Shown here: positions 50,500 to 62,864 of the stretch, piece after piece
Position numbering within the stretch: the first letter of the stretch is position 1
Layout: the number at the start of each line of letters is the position of its first letter
Source of the DNA: Phylloscopus collybita
Lineage: Eukaryota > Chordata > Aves > Passeriformes > Phylloscopidae
DNA length: 64,000 nt
Assembly: GCA_027886175.1 (NCBI GenBank)
Contig: JAJNNQ010000075.1
Coordinates: 55,303,001 to 55,367,000, forward strand
Direction of reading: 5' to 3'
Translations under genes and position numbers: made by a program
Notes under the pieces: generated by a model
What the model was told of the DNA's origin: nothing
Seen by the model: the letters and a program-made list of their open reading frames with translations, nothing else
The model's database searches: none

Positions 50500-51113
50500 C
50501 ACAGACATGATGTTTACATAAAAAAACATCTGTGAGACCTTCATGCCACAATGGTTAAATTATTCTTTACCATAAAAAGAACCCCTGAGATGTAATTGTC
50601 AGTGTTATTTTTAGTTCCTGATCAATATCACAAACAAAATTACTGATTTATATGAATGTACAGATATATATGCACTGCTTTTCTGCCAGCTTAACCAGAA
50701 AACAGGACTGAAGCCATCATAGGATATAAAATTCACTATCTATAAAGAGTTAAGGTGAATTTTGGCCTTCAAAACAAGGTGGATTTATCATATTACCCTG
50801 TCTTGACCTCTGCAAATTGCAAACCACATCTGGTTGTCAGGTAGCGTAATGGCAGCTGGCATAGGCAGAGGCTGGTTAGTGACTGCACTAAAAATAAACC
50901 TTGGAAGTGACCACATGACCATGCCCATATAGTTTTCTAGTATTATAGAAGTACTTTTCCAGGACTGTGATTAGAAGTACAGAAAGAAGAGCTCATCAAA
51001 AGTTAAGGGCTCATCAAAAAACACTACATTGTCTAGAACAGGTTTCCTGTGATACACTAAACATGGTTTCTTTTGTAAAAGAAATCAGCAAAAAACCCTC
51101 AGGATTTTAAGAT

Positions 51114-51116
<3 letters not shown>
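50500..51116. other. AT-rich DNA, unassigned
   Basis: The part at 50840-50940 shares a loosely similar piece (CACTA-AAA, AACCTTG-AAGT-ACCACATGA) with 54500-54545, suggesting another old dispersed repeat. No gene. Confidence 0.4.

Positions 51117-51152
<36 letters not shown>
51117..51152. repeat. 36-base poly(A) run
   Basis: Uninterrupted A run. It could be the tail of a retroposed copy, since bird genomes contain few such tails, but the preceding 300 bases are not recognisable as a processed gene or element. Confidence 0.95.
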
Positions 51153-51154
<2 letters not shown>

Positions 51155-53900
51155 CAATTCTGTTCCCTATAATACCATAACCTCTGGATGCAAATTTTCA
51201 CTTTTAGTCAATCACAACATATTATCAGTGACTCTCTGATATTAAATTTGTAAATGCCAAAAGTTCATGGATGTCTTCCAGCTCTCTTTCCCGTCTCAGA
51301 ACTTGTTTTGTTTTCCTTTTATTCCAAATACTTTTCTTCTGTAAGATGTAAAAATTTTGAAGAAGGTGCTTTGAAGCTTTAAGTAGTAATGTTCATAATG
51401 TTCACATAAGTTATGTTACATTTATATGCTATGTTATAATTAATGTTAGATTTTTGTAGTATAAAATAATCATTATTAAAATCTTTGCCCATTTTGAAGG
51501 TTCTCATAATTGTTTCCATGGCAGTAAAACCCAAGAAACTCACGAAGATCAGCCATTCAAAATCTTGTTTATTTTTTCTGAAGTGTTTTCTTGGCAAACT
51601 ATGATGTCAAAATTCTGACATTTCTTTGAAATCTAGAAAAAATACCCCATAGAGACATTCTTGATGATTCAAAGCTTTTAAGCAAGACCCTAAATCTCAT
51701 TACCTATTTACCTATTTACCTAAATTTACCTAATTTACCTATTCTGGTGTCACTAATTTTTGTAGTGTCAAGTAAGGGGTCTTTAAATTGGTATTAATTT
51801 GATATTTGCCAGAAGAGCAGGAGCTGATAAAACTGAAGGAGACCAGGATTACTCTAAAAAAGGAAGTGTTGCTGGGGCCTTCTCTTGAGATTCCTGACAA
51901 AACCAATTGTTGCTGAGCAAACTCCACTGGTATCTGTTTCATGGATCACGATGTTTATCCTTGGTGTTGCAAAAAGACTGTATGTGTTCACTATTGTCAA
52001 AGTGACATTTAATTACCTGCAATACACTAAGTATTGTGAGTTTGCTTATAACAGAAATACCTACAACACTGTAGCATACTTATTTTAGGCATGGCTGAAG
52101 AATAATCTGGAGTGGGTTTTGTGGTTTTTTAAACAGTGTCATTCAGCAGAAGAAATTCAGATCAAATTCCAGGAGGTCCCACATTCAATTTCACCTTCCC
52201 ACCATCTGGATTGTTACCTCAGCAAGTGCTACCTGCAGTTTTATTCTTAGAGTTATGTCATATTACATCCTGAGAAAAATAATGAAAACTAAATATATCT
52301 CTCTTTCCAATGTCAATCTTTTTATGAATTAAAAATGAGTAGTCTTTTTGCAACATTCTCACTCTCAATATCCAATTTGACTCCATCTACAGAATTATGT
52401 TATTCATTCTTCTGTCTGAGTAATTCTTTAGAAAGGGACTACATGAAGTAGTATCAGAAAGATAAGTAAGTAAATATATTCCACTCCTGCAGTCTTCAAA
52501 AGGTAACAAATAATATAGGTAAGATTTCACTGGTTGCAACTGCAGTGAAGAGAATTTATTCGTAGGCTGTTACTCCTTGCCCTCTGTGCATAAGCCATCC
52601 TACATATTACCACTTGTAGATAGACACTTCACATTCAAGTTACAATTTCAAGAAATGACTCACAGAAAGGATATTTACTTGGAATTGATTTGCAGACTGA
52701 AAAAAACAGCTTGACTCAATGGTGTAGTAGACACTAAGGCTATGGAAGAGAGATGTGTCTGTCACTGAGAATGAAGAGCATGTTGCAAAATGCCTCTAGA
52801 GGGAGAAGCCCTGCTCTATTCTCTGTGCTCTGGCACTGAACACATTACCATCAACTCTTGATCAGAGAAGCTACTTGAAAAATTATAAAATTCTAAAACT
52901 AATTTTCTCTTACAGTGTAAAACTGCTGCACTGTTTAAGCAGCCAATGATAGCAAATTGCAATTGTCATCTGAGTGGAGGGCTAATATTGATCTCATCCT
53001 GCTTATGGCACATGCATGTCACAGGCCTTAAGGCTAAGGCTCTGCTCTGCCTAATGAAGAGATCATTTGTTTGATTTAAAGTTGCATTGCCTCAAAATAG
53101 GGACTTCTGGCAAGAGGCTTTCAATCAAAACAATTGCCTAACAATCAGATAATTAATTTTGGTTTTTTGTAATGACATTTATAAAAGTGAAAAAACATGA
53201 TCACTTGCTCTAATGAAAATGAATCCTATTTCTTAATTGTCTGTCTTTAATTTAATTACCATACTAAATCTATCTGTCTCAAACTAATATATATATCCAT
53301 ACAGAAATGTTCTCGATCTTACAAAAACAAGTTTGTTTTCAGTCCTATGAAATCCTGCTAGTGATTTATAATAAAGTATTAATGAAAAGGCTTCTAAACC
53401 AATGTTGCACTCCAATTCAAGCAATAAAAAAAGCTATTAATTTTGTGTTCAGACACTTTGGAAAGTAAATAGGCAGAAAAAGAAAAAAGAGAAGCACTAA
53501 AGAACAAATAAGCATAGGCAACGTCTCCTCTGCATGATTCCCCACAGCAATCAAGTATTCTGTCAACAACAGGTCTTAGTCAAACTGTATCAACTAGGAA
53601 AAATCCATCAGAAAAAGATGCCACACAAAAGATAACCCAAATATGTGTGCTGCAGCCCAACAGACTGCTTCAGACTTCCTCTTACATCTAATGCTCAGAT
53701 AAAATTTCAGAGCTTTCAGCCGAAGCCATTTACTCTGTGACTGTGTTGCCTGGTATAAAACACAAAACCTTTTCAAACAGCATTAAGAATGACAATATAA
53801 AACCAAATAAATGTTTAAAGAAAGCTTTCAGGTGCACAAAATATTGCCATATGCACATGTGATACAGTATTTCTACAACTGTTATAGGGTTAATTAATTT
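51153..53900. other. AT-rich DNA, including a conserved-looking stretch
   Basis: An 8-bp tandem repeat (TACCTATT)n is listed at 51700-51742. The stretch at 52920-53260 has CAATTG, ATAATTAATTTT, TTTAATTTAATTACC and similar clusters with mixed sequence, again resembling a developmental enhancer. No gene or named repeat. Confidence 0.45.
51700..51742. repeat. Imperfect tandem repeat of TACCTATT
   Basis: About five copies of an 8-bp TACCTATT/TACCTAAT unit. The array is short and the copies have diverged. Confidence 0.85.
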
Positions 53901-54780
53901 GTGTATCTAGCCAATACATCCAAGAGGAGATTAGTTACCCCAGCAACCTACCCCTAGGTCAGCCCCTTAGAGCTTGTCCAGGGGCTTCTTTGCCCTATTT
54001 TCTTGTTATGTCTCTTAAGGTCTGGTGGAGAAAAAGATGTCCTTGTCAGGAATTTTCTTCTTGAGAACAAAACTAAACAGAATTTCAGGAATATATGAAT
54101 AAGTAAGCATTGAAAGAGAGTAGGAAAGGTACTGCAAGCTATATTTCTATATATTATGAATCCATAAAGCTACAAATATGAAAAAGGCTAAAAATCATTA
54201 GGCATCAATAGCCCATGTTTTTCTGGCTATGGTAATTTGAATATATATATCCTTGTTCCCGACACCTAAGACTATTTCCAAACTTAAATACGAACCATGG
54301 GATCTGAAAACATGCTGGGTTTCCATATATTTTACCATATCAACCAATCTCCTGAAAAATCCACATCAAAATCATGACAAAGAAATACCTATTGATTTTT
54401 TCTTTTCGGCGATGTGTTAAGTTACCGTACTCATTAATGTAGCCATAGGTTCTCCCAGAACTACAGCAGAATGAGACACAGGCAGGTGCTGGGAAGTGAG
54501 GACAGCACTAGAAATCACACAAACCTTGAAATAACCACATGAAGAGCAGCCACCAATTTTCTGCCACCAGTGTCTCCACAGCAACAAAACACATGATCCA
54601 AGTACTGCCACCAAACCTCATCACAAATGTCGAATTTGGCAATAAAACTGAACTTGCCTGCCCAAGAAATGGCACCAGAAACACAAAGTTATAACTGCTA
54701 TTTATGAAAATAATTGTGCCCCAAGGTGGCATAACTCTTACAATAAAAAGGTGAAGTCCTTAAGCAAGTTACAAGGGTTG
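53900..54780. other. GC-richer block, possible old LTR material
   Basis: Slightly GC-richer than its surroundings, with AATAAAACTG at about 54641 that could be a viral polyadenylation signal. Contains copy B of the short dispersed segment (54165-54207). The shared pieces with 50880 and 31255 suggest decayed ERV sequence, but no complete LTR can be delimited. Confidence 0.35.
54165..54207. repeat. Copy B of a short dispersed segment
   Basis: ATAAAGCTACAAATATGAAA, then AGGCTAAAAATCATTAGGCA and TCA; it closely matches 31255-31304. Together they mark a repeat family not otherwise named here. Confidence 0.6.
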
Positions 54781-54784
54781 CAGA

Positions 54785-56540
54785 AAAAAAACTTGTATGG
54801 GTGTACTTGATTTTATATTAATCGTCTATTTGCATTGTTTCATAAGCTTTAAATGAAAACTAAATGCATCAGAACTCCAAGTATTTACTAAAAATTAGAA
54901 AAAAGAAAAACATTTATAAGCTTACATTTCCCCTTCATGCCTCATCACTATCTAAACCATAAAGTTAAATTAAAACCCTGGATACATCACAGCAGTCATA
55001 ATTTTCAAGCCTCACATGAAGACTTTTACCAAAAAATTTAGCTTTGATCTTGGATATAAAATGAATATGAATTCAATCTTGAGCAGTTTATTTGTACTGC
55101 ATACTATCAGCAGTGAATGAGATTTTTTCCTGTCTAAAACTCAATTTCTAATGCAATAGGAATGAGATATTAGATTGCAGAAGTGATTGAGTTCTGCTAT
55201 AGAGAGAAACTCTATTTGAGAGTGTATTTCTGACTTAAAATTGAAATTTAATGCTTAGGGTTTTGGGTTGTTTTTTTTTTTTAGATGAGAAAAACTAGCA
55301 TTATTGTATTTAAAAGAAAATAATTTTTTCAGGCATAAAAACAAGCTACAATTTTTTGTGATATCAAGGGTTTATTCAGAATCAATCTCCCAAAGAACTT
55401 CAAAGTGTTTATTACCCATAGAAATACTATATGCTTAACTTTGATATACTAGTTCAACTACACTGAGTCCCAGTTCCATAATCACGTTCTCTGGTCCCTT
55501 AAGAAAATTTTAATCTTCAAGGAAAAAACCAGAAATGAGATAGTATTAGATACCAAAGAGCACATTAAGACAAAAAATAATAAGGCATTATATATTAAAA
55601 TCATCTAATTCAGTAAAAAACTCTTGTTATCCATCAAGGTCAATCACATCTCTTTCACAAACGAGGATTTGTGAAATTCTGTAAAAAAGTAGCTACTTTT
55701 TTTTTTATACCAAAGAACAAACTCAAATCAAGTATAGAAAAAGATAATTTCTTTGCAGTCTTAAAAAAACACAACTTTAATATAAAATGTTAATATGAAT
55801 GGACAAATACAACTACAAAATAAAATACATCTGTATATAATTCTTCTAGTAATATATACTTATTCGTAAGTTATAATGATACAACAATTATTTTATTGAC
55901 ATTTCTGGTTCTAAATACAGTTTAAAAGTCCTGAGATAAAACATAAGACTAAAAAGGTAGAATGGGTTTTTAATATTGTCCTTTTTTTTTTTCATATAAT
56001 ATACGACTTATGTAAGCACGTAAACTGCTCTGAGTTCTATGGTATTTCCACTTGGTTGTGAATCAAGTCTGAGTCTGTAATCCATGAACATCCTCTGATA
56101 AAAAAAGACACTAAGGAAATTTGCACTTCTAAAACCCCAATGTTATGCTTCCTCACCACTCTGAAATGCAAATCAGTAACATTTCACAGCTTTTATAATG
56201 CTTACTAAATTTAAACAAATCCAGTAAAGGAACCTGGACCTGAAAAAGGCACCTTCATTATTATTCTGCATAATTGGAATCATCGTCTAGCAGTGATGCA
56301 CTATATTAATCACTTTCATTACACAGGTGTCTTCAGATGGGACTGAAGTCCCATTATGCAAACACAGGATATTCTCAGAGTTTACAAGCTACATAACACA
56401 AGGTGAAGAAAGAGACATTACACCTGTCATTGTTAGAGCCCCAAATATTGTGTTGGCTCATGTTTATTCATTTTCTAAAGCTACTTCAAAAATATAGTGG
56501 ACTACTTAAGAGATAGGAGGGTGAAAAGGGGCTGGGGTAG
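54785..56540. other. AT-rich DNA without a recognisable gene
   Basis: Homopolymer T runs (55271-55284, 55699-55709, 55981-55993) and AT-rich sequence. No frame of note. Confidence 0.5.
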
Positions 56541-56541
56541 G

Positions 56542-56875
56542 TGTTAGGAGCCACTTCTGAGGCAAGGTAACTGAGGTTCTTGATAACAGATCCCTTGGGG
56601 TTAATTAGTGTGAAATAACATGATGGTCTTTATTTGACTGGTGATATTTGTAGGAGGAGTTTCTTCCTTTCACACAGTTTGCCAGAGTGCGAATTTGTGT
56701 TCGTATGTGTTAACCAGGATGTGGTAACCAGGTCTCGCCCCCACCAGGGCAGGAATCAGCACCTTCCTATTGCAAATTCCTCCCTTCTGTGCTCATCTCT
56801 GGTTCCCAGTTCCCATTCTGGTGATTTATCTCAAATTCTTTCCATGGCCTTGACTGTGTTTGGGACAGGCAACGG
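56542..56875 (-). mobile_element. Probable LTR of an endogenous retrovirus, minus strand
   Basis: Read on the minus strand, the right side is U3-like, AATAAAGACC (AATAAA at plus-strand 56629-56634) is followed about 80 bp later by GTGGCTCCTAACA, ending at 56542. That order and the AACA end are typical of a bird LTR R-U5. The outer (U3) border near 56875 is a guess. The plus-strand frame at 56634-56885 is not a gene. Confidence 0.45.
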
Positions 56876-56879
56876 TGCT

Positions 56880-57470
56880 CTTTAACTCTTTACAGCAGGA
56901 CATACAGGAAACTAAGAAAAATAATGCAACAGAAAATTATGCAGGTAGGCATGAAGCTGAGATCAACATTGAAAGCAAATTAAATATTAAAGAAAGAGTA
57001 AAAATAATTAGAAATATGAAGTTCTGGAGCATACATCAGCTCCTAAGCAAGGCTAAGAGACTGCCTGGAGAAGTGCAAACTGGGTCTATGGGAAACAATT
57101 CTACCACCTTACCATCAACAACAACTGAGTCCAGAAAGGTTCCCCAGAACTGTTTAATTTGCTTGCACAGACCCTGAATGTCCATACATCTGTGATTTAT
57201 CAACTTTCATTCCATTCTCTTCAGATTTCAGCCTGGCTACATGGCAGCAAGGTAGGAAGGCATCACTTTTATCATCATTTCCCTTTACAGGATGTGCTCT
57301 GCCGTTTCTGTATCCCTGGGCACAGGAGGATTGATACAGCACCCCACTAGATCTGTTCTATCTAATGTACCAGCTCACATTCTATTTCCTCATACACCTG
57401 CTATTGCTGATATCTGTGCAGTAGCAAATGAGGAAATGGGACAAACTTGTTGTATTTAACATAGCTGGAC
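56880..57470. other. Unassigned DNA between two LTR fragments
   Basis: A 105-codon plus-strand frame (56860-57177) starts MGQATV and is rich in Asn, Lys and Thr. The MGQ start is reminiscent of retroviral Gag, but nothing further supports that, and it lies antisense to the flanking LTR orientation. I call no gene. The block could be the leftover interior of a degraded provirus. Confidence 0.25.
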
Positions 57471-57600
57471 AGTGTGGTTGCACTGGCCTTGGCTGCCTGC
57501 CTGGTGCCCATCAAAGCTGCTTTGTCACTGCACCTCTGCTATAGGATAGGGGGAGGAAATAAGAGGAAAGAGTTCTGAGTGTATATATTTTACTTTATCC
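57471..57600 (-). mobile_element. LTR fragment (U5 end), minus strand
   Basis: TTGGCTGCCTGCCTGGTGCC, CATCAAAGCTGCTTTGTCAC and GGGGGAGGAAATAAGAGGAA follow the order of a bird LTR end whose plus-strand text begins GATGGGTTGACCTTGGCTGG. The left edge is decayed and the rest of the LTR is missing. Confidence 0.5.
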
Positions 57601-57604
57601 AGTG

Positions 57605-60464
57605 AAAGGCAGAACCTTTATAATGTGAGTTTATATAAATTAATTTTATCATAAATGAAAGCATAAACATGAAACACAGAGAAGTGGAAAACACAATTCA
57701 ACAGAACTCTGTTTCTGGTAGCCAAAAATTCCATCTTGTCCAAAGCTTAAATTTAAATATCTTTAATTCATCATTTCAGTGTTAGAAGTCTAGAGCCTGC
57801 TGAGAGGCATTGCAGTTCTTTCTGCACCCAGAGACAAAAACTCACTGTCAAGGATATTGAGATAGAGGACAGTCAGAAGACTACTTAATCATTTCTGTAG
57901 TTGAAACCAGCACACCTTCCCAGCAGGTGCCTCACTAACACAGGAAGGGCTCCAGTCACTAACAGCTGAGAAAAATGTTCCTTAAATCATGTAGATAAAG
58001 AAACTTTTAATTCATATCTTTGATAGCAAGTCATTGATCACAGCTTTTATTGAATGTTAAGGGAAAGAAAATGGTTTGGCTGGAAAACTTCCAGGAAAAA
58101 AAAATACAAAACAGACTTTGAGTGTATTTAAAATTAATGATTATATGTTTCGCCAACAAAGTTCACAGTTTTTTGACTGGTTTTTATACAATATTATGAT
58201 TCCTTTGATGACCTAAATAAATAGTGAAGGACATAAAAGCCTGAGAAAGCCTGAATTGCAGCAGCTTTTGAACTGCAGAAAACTTAATCCTGGTGCTGTT
58301 GCCTTCCACGAGGAAAAAGTAGGCAAATAAGACTTTTTGAGCTCTAATATCTCATAGCTACTGCATATATAATAATAAAATTTCAAACCACTATTTTCAC
58401 CAGCAGGTTAAAAGAAAATAATTGTTGAATGTGCATATACTGAATGTTAATTAGTGATGATCAAGTATACAAACATACAAGAAAAGATATAGTACACAAA
58501 AAAAGATACTGCATGTAAATGTAAATGGAGAAAAAATGTAACATTTTAATAAAGTTTTCACCAATATTATGGTCACAGATTCTAAAGAAAACATGTTCTA
58601 GACCAATAACAAGCTATTACAGAAGACTTACATGAAAAAAAATGTCACCCATAATATTCTATCATGAACAGCACAACTCCATATATTCTTATTTTCATAC
58701 CCTTCTTGTAAAGGTGAAGAGATCGATAATTCATACTTTCAAATAAATCAAATCAGGTTCTATTTCAAGAATAATAATTAAAAAATAATAATGATCAGTT
58801 GCATGACAGCAATACAAAACCCTGCACAAAGCTCTCATTTGAAAATAGAGTCAACAGCAAGAATGAAGTTACTATCAAAAATACATTGGCCTCACTATCA
58901 AAGATTTATTTGAATGAAGGTCCTGGCAAATTATTCAAGAAAGTAGTAACCAAAGATCTTACACTGAGATGTAAATACAGTAACACAACATTGTAGCCTC
59001 AGAGAATTCAGTGATAACAAAACAAGAGTGCAATTTTTGGCAGCAGCAAACTCAGCAAGTCAGCCCAGAGAGCTAATTTGCTTTGAAGTAAAAAAAATAA
59101 ACTTAGAAATAAAACAGCAGAGATGGACTTCAACATGCTTCATAAAATGCAGTCAATAAACACAACTATCCAGAGAATATGAGTCCATTCAATGAGAAAA
59201 AGCAGTCATGCCAGTGAAATTACAGATGTATGGTAAATCCAAAGTTCAACTAGAAAACTGAGGGGAAAAAATGAGGCTAAAATCAAACAAAATTTAAAAA
59301 AAGTTCCCCCAATTAATATTTCCCCAAATAAGATCAATGCCTTGAAGGAAGAAAGGCAGCATACAGACAATTGTTGTAAACATAAAACCACTTAAGGTTG
59401 CCTTTCACAAAAATGAAAAAAATATAGCAGACATACAACAGCCCACGTTTTTAATTTTCAGAATATTTGTCAAATCCCCAATTTTTCCCTTCAGATGCCT
59501 CAAAACATATGTTTTATTTAAAAATTCTTCATGATTTTTTATTTTTAATTAATGTGACAAGCATTTGGAATACCCTGCAAATGTGCAGAGCTTCTGTAGC
59601 ATTATTTTACGGAGAAATTATACTTTTATTAGATTAAAATCAAATTTGGGTATTTTAAATTATAAATTTATGAAATATACAAAATTAAGAGACTCAATTT
59701 CATAGTGCTAGAACTAAATGACAGTTCTTGGACAGTGACTTCGGGAAGAGAAAAAGAAAGGGATTGCTTTGGGTTCATGAAACAATATTTTGCAATTTAA
59801 ATGAGCAATATATGGATCTTGAGCTCTAACTCTTCTCACAAGTGGTCTAATTATAAACAGTAATTTCATTTTCAAAGAAATTGAAAAATGATAACAAAAC
59901 ATATATATATAAATTAAGTTAAATCCACATTGAGGAGTAGTGGAAAGAATGTAGCAAGCAGGGAAAAGATATATCTTTTGATGTTAAAAAAAATAGAAGC
60001 ATAAATTAGATGGGCCAACATTCTCAATATATAACAGACTAAAAAAAAACACACCTCATTAATAATATGATACTGCCTTTTAAGCATGAGCTGACATTGG
60101 GGTATGAACATTTGCTATGAAGAAGCATTTTAGAGCTGATTAAAGTTTTGGAAAGGCAAGGTATTTTTAGACAATAAAAAGAAAGACTGGAATTTCTCCA
60201 TAAACTTCAAAGCGCAGTCTACAATCAAATAAAGCATCTTAATCCTATATATTCTTATTAAACATGGCTAAGAATGCTTAGCCTTTACTACAGGGATCTG
60301 GAAATCTTTAGATTTGCTCTCTTGAACATCTAAATCTAGAGTCAGAAACTGGTTTTCAGGAAGCTACTGTAAAATAAATTTGCATTGATCCCCAGAATTA
60401 TCTATTGTCAACACTCATCGTTCAATTCCTAAGCTTTCATCTTGTGTCAGAAGGTCTAGGCAAC
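57605..60464. other. AT-rich DNA without a recognisable gene
   Basis: Nothing named. The longest frame is 65 codons (58799-58996). Short TA runs lie near 59902-59912. Confidence 0.5.
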
Positions 60465-61045
60465 TTTGCTGATTTTGACTGGGGTAGAGCTACTTTTCTT
60501 CACAGAAGCTAATATGAAGCTGCAATTTAGGTCCGTGCTGGAAACAGGGTTGAAAACTCAGGGATGTTTTAATTAGTTACTTAGCACTTCTCACACAGAA
60601 TCAAGGGCTTTTCTCCTTCATCCCACCTCACCAGAGAGGAAGCTGGGGGTTCACAAGGAGTTGTGAGGGGGCACAGCCAGGACTGTGTCCAACTGACAAA
60701 GGATTATTCTGTACCATATGGCACCATGGTCAGCATTTAGAGCCAGGGGAAGGAGGAGGAAGAGTGGGAAAGATTGGAGTGATGGTGTTTCTCTTCCCAA
60801 GTCACCACTAAGGGTGATAGAACCCTCTTTTTCTGGAGATGGCTGAATCTGCCTGTCCATGGGAAGTGGTGAATGAATTCCTTGTTTTACTTATATGAGT
60901 GGGCTTTTTCTTTGCCTGTTAAACAATGTCCGAGCCCATGTATTTTCTCACTTTTACTTTACAAATTCTCTACTCCATTCCTCCAGGGGAAAGTGAGCAT
61001 GCAGCTGTGTGGTGCTTGGTTGCTGTCTCGGATTAAACCACAACA
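60465..61045 (+). mobile_element. Solo LTR of an avian ERVL-type endogenous retrovirus, plus strand
   Basis: The sense strand follows the bird ERVL LTR: TTTGCTGATTTTGACTGGGG start, CATAGAAGCT-like CACAGAAGCTAATATGAAGC, GTGCTGGAAACAGGGTTGA, then GGAGGGG-like text with GGGGGCACAGCCAGGACTGT. TTCTGTACCATATGGCACCA follows, then CCCATGGGAAGTGGTGAATG. The end GCTGTGTGGTGCTTGGTTGC then GATTAAACCACAACA closes it at 61045. The TATA box is degenerate (about 60732). It is about 581 bp, near full length, and no internal viral sequence is attached. No exact target duplication is found (GCAAC left, CCCAT right). Frames of 69 codons on each strand inside are not genes. Confidence 0.88.
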
Positions 61046-62611
61046 CCCATCATGTTCAGAGTCTCCAGAATGCTCGTTATGATAATTATAAACACAGAAT
61101 TCTAGAAAACTAGACCTAAAAAAACTACTGTCCAAATTTACTGGTATGTTCAAGGTCATGTCATATAAATTTGTTTTAAGAGACTGAAAGAATTGATATT
61201 TCAAGGTTTTCCTAATCCATCTATTCTAGTGTTAGAAGCCTTTTTTTCTGCACAGTCAAGAAATCATTCTTCATTGTCATTTAAACCCTGTGGTTTTGTA
61301 TTATAAAGACAACACAAAGAACAGCTTATTTCCTATCTTCTTGAAGAAATTTTTATGTATATAAAAGAGTATTACCTGTTTCTTTTCAAAAATACTTCTT
61401 CTCTAGACATCCTCAGTTACTTCAGTTTCTCTTCGTGGATAATTACTTCCAGATTTCTTGTTATTCTTATTAGGCTCACAGGTACTCTAATTGATCCAGA
61501 TTTTTCTTGGGATACCATTGCCTTTTATTGGTCCCAATATTACAGACAAACTTTGCCATTATGGATTCAAGAGCAAGATAATTTCCATGTGTGTGTAAAG
61601 TTGCACCTATTTATACAGCTCAGAAGAATGCTTATCTCTTTAGCCACAGCACCATTTATTGTTACCTACTAGTGCCTAAAATAAGATTTATTAATTACCT
61701 TACCCATTATGTTATTTTCCAGAGGCTGCACCCAGGTCAGCTGTGTCTCACCTTTTTACTGCCAGGTTATCCCCACCTGCATGCAGGACTGTTCATTTAT
61801 TCTTCTAACCCATCTGGTTGAGTAATGAGTTATCCAGTGTGTTTATTATCCAATATGGTTGCTGCCCTTCCTCGCTTGCTTCAACAATTCAGGCAGCATC
61901 TCCCATTTGTCCTGAAAACATAAATGAATTAAAATAACAGTAATTAAAACAAACAAACAAACAAACAACTACCAGACCAGACCCCCAGAGAAACACAGGT
62001 GGTTATATGCTGGTCTTCATTTTGACAGCAAATCAATCATTAGTTCTCTCCTGGTACAGTTTTCCAACTGCTTGTGAATTTATTTTACAACATTCTTGTA
62101 GACTATATTTCCCCTAACTGGAAATCAAGATAGAGTATAAAAAAAAGAAGCTGAGTCAAAACACTGTATTTTCTGCCAGTCTTTAATCCATAAGCCCTTC
62201 TCCTTCTCATGGAAGGAAATTAGATTCATTTGTCACTGCCTGGTTTCTTCCCTTTCCATAACGTACCTGTGTGCACTCACACATGAACAGTTTTACCACC
62301 ATCCCTCCAGTGGGACCCGCTGTTACAGAACCTGGGGTCTTTTTTTTCATTTTATTGCTTTTTTTATTAACAGGAGCTAGGTTTCTGTCTGCTATAAATC
62401 TACAACTCCAATTGCTGCTGTTATCATACATAACTAGTGGAGTTTTAACACACTGCTGTTGATTCAGAACTGAGAATTCTCTAGAGCAAATCATGCACAA
62501 CTCAAAGCAATACCTAAAAGTGAGCAGAAATTTCAGACAGAACACAGTGCAGGGAACTAAATGTTTCTGTAGGTGCTTTGACAGTATTTACTGCGAAGGG
62601 GGAAAAAATCA
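61046..62611. other. AT-rich DNA, unassigned
   Basis: Frames up to 112 codons (62207-62545, minus) show no domain. A slightly GC-richer patch at 61720-61880 could not be assigned. (AAAC)n units lie at about 61949-61966. Confidence 0.45.
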
Positions 62612-62862
62612 TATTCACAGAATGGGTCAGGTTAAAATGACCCCCCGTCATCTCATCCAACCTTCCTGCTCAAGCAGGGTCATCCTGGAGGACTTTGAAC
62701 AGGATTGTGTCCAGACAGTTCTTAAATGTCTCCAGTGAGGGAGGGTCTCTCTCTTGACAGTCTGTTCCAGTGCTGGTCAACCACAAGTTCTTCCTCACAC
62801 TCAGGTGGATCTTCCTGTGCATCAGTTTCTGCCCATTTCCTCTTGTCTTACTACTTAATACT
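62612..62862 (-). mobile_element. CR1 LINE fragment, 3' end
   Basis: Antisense CR1 with its 3' end at left: ATTCACAGAATGGGTCAGGT, CATCTCATCCAACCTTCCTG, then TCTTAAATGTCTCCAGTGAG, CAGTCTGTTCCAGTGCTGGT and TTCTTCCTCACACTCAGGTG to CCATTTCCTCTTGTCTTACT. Minor indels. Not coding; the 60- and 81-codon frames inside are chance. Confidence 0.92.
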
Positions 62863-62864
62863 TA

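Noticed and set aside
51117..51152. Poly(A) run as the tail of a processed pseudogene
   Set aside because: The upstream sequence shows no recognisable coding remnant and no convincing target duplication flanks it.
56860..57177. 105-codon frame starting MGQ, considered as Gag
   Set aside because: Only the first three residues resemble Gag; no matrix-like pattern, wrong orientation relative to the flanking LTR fragments, and no pol follows.
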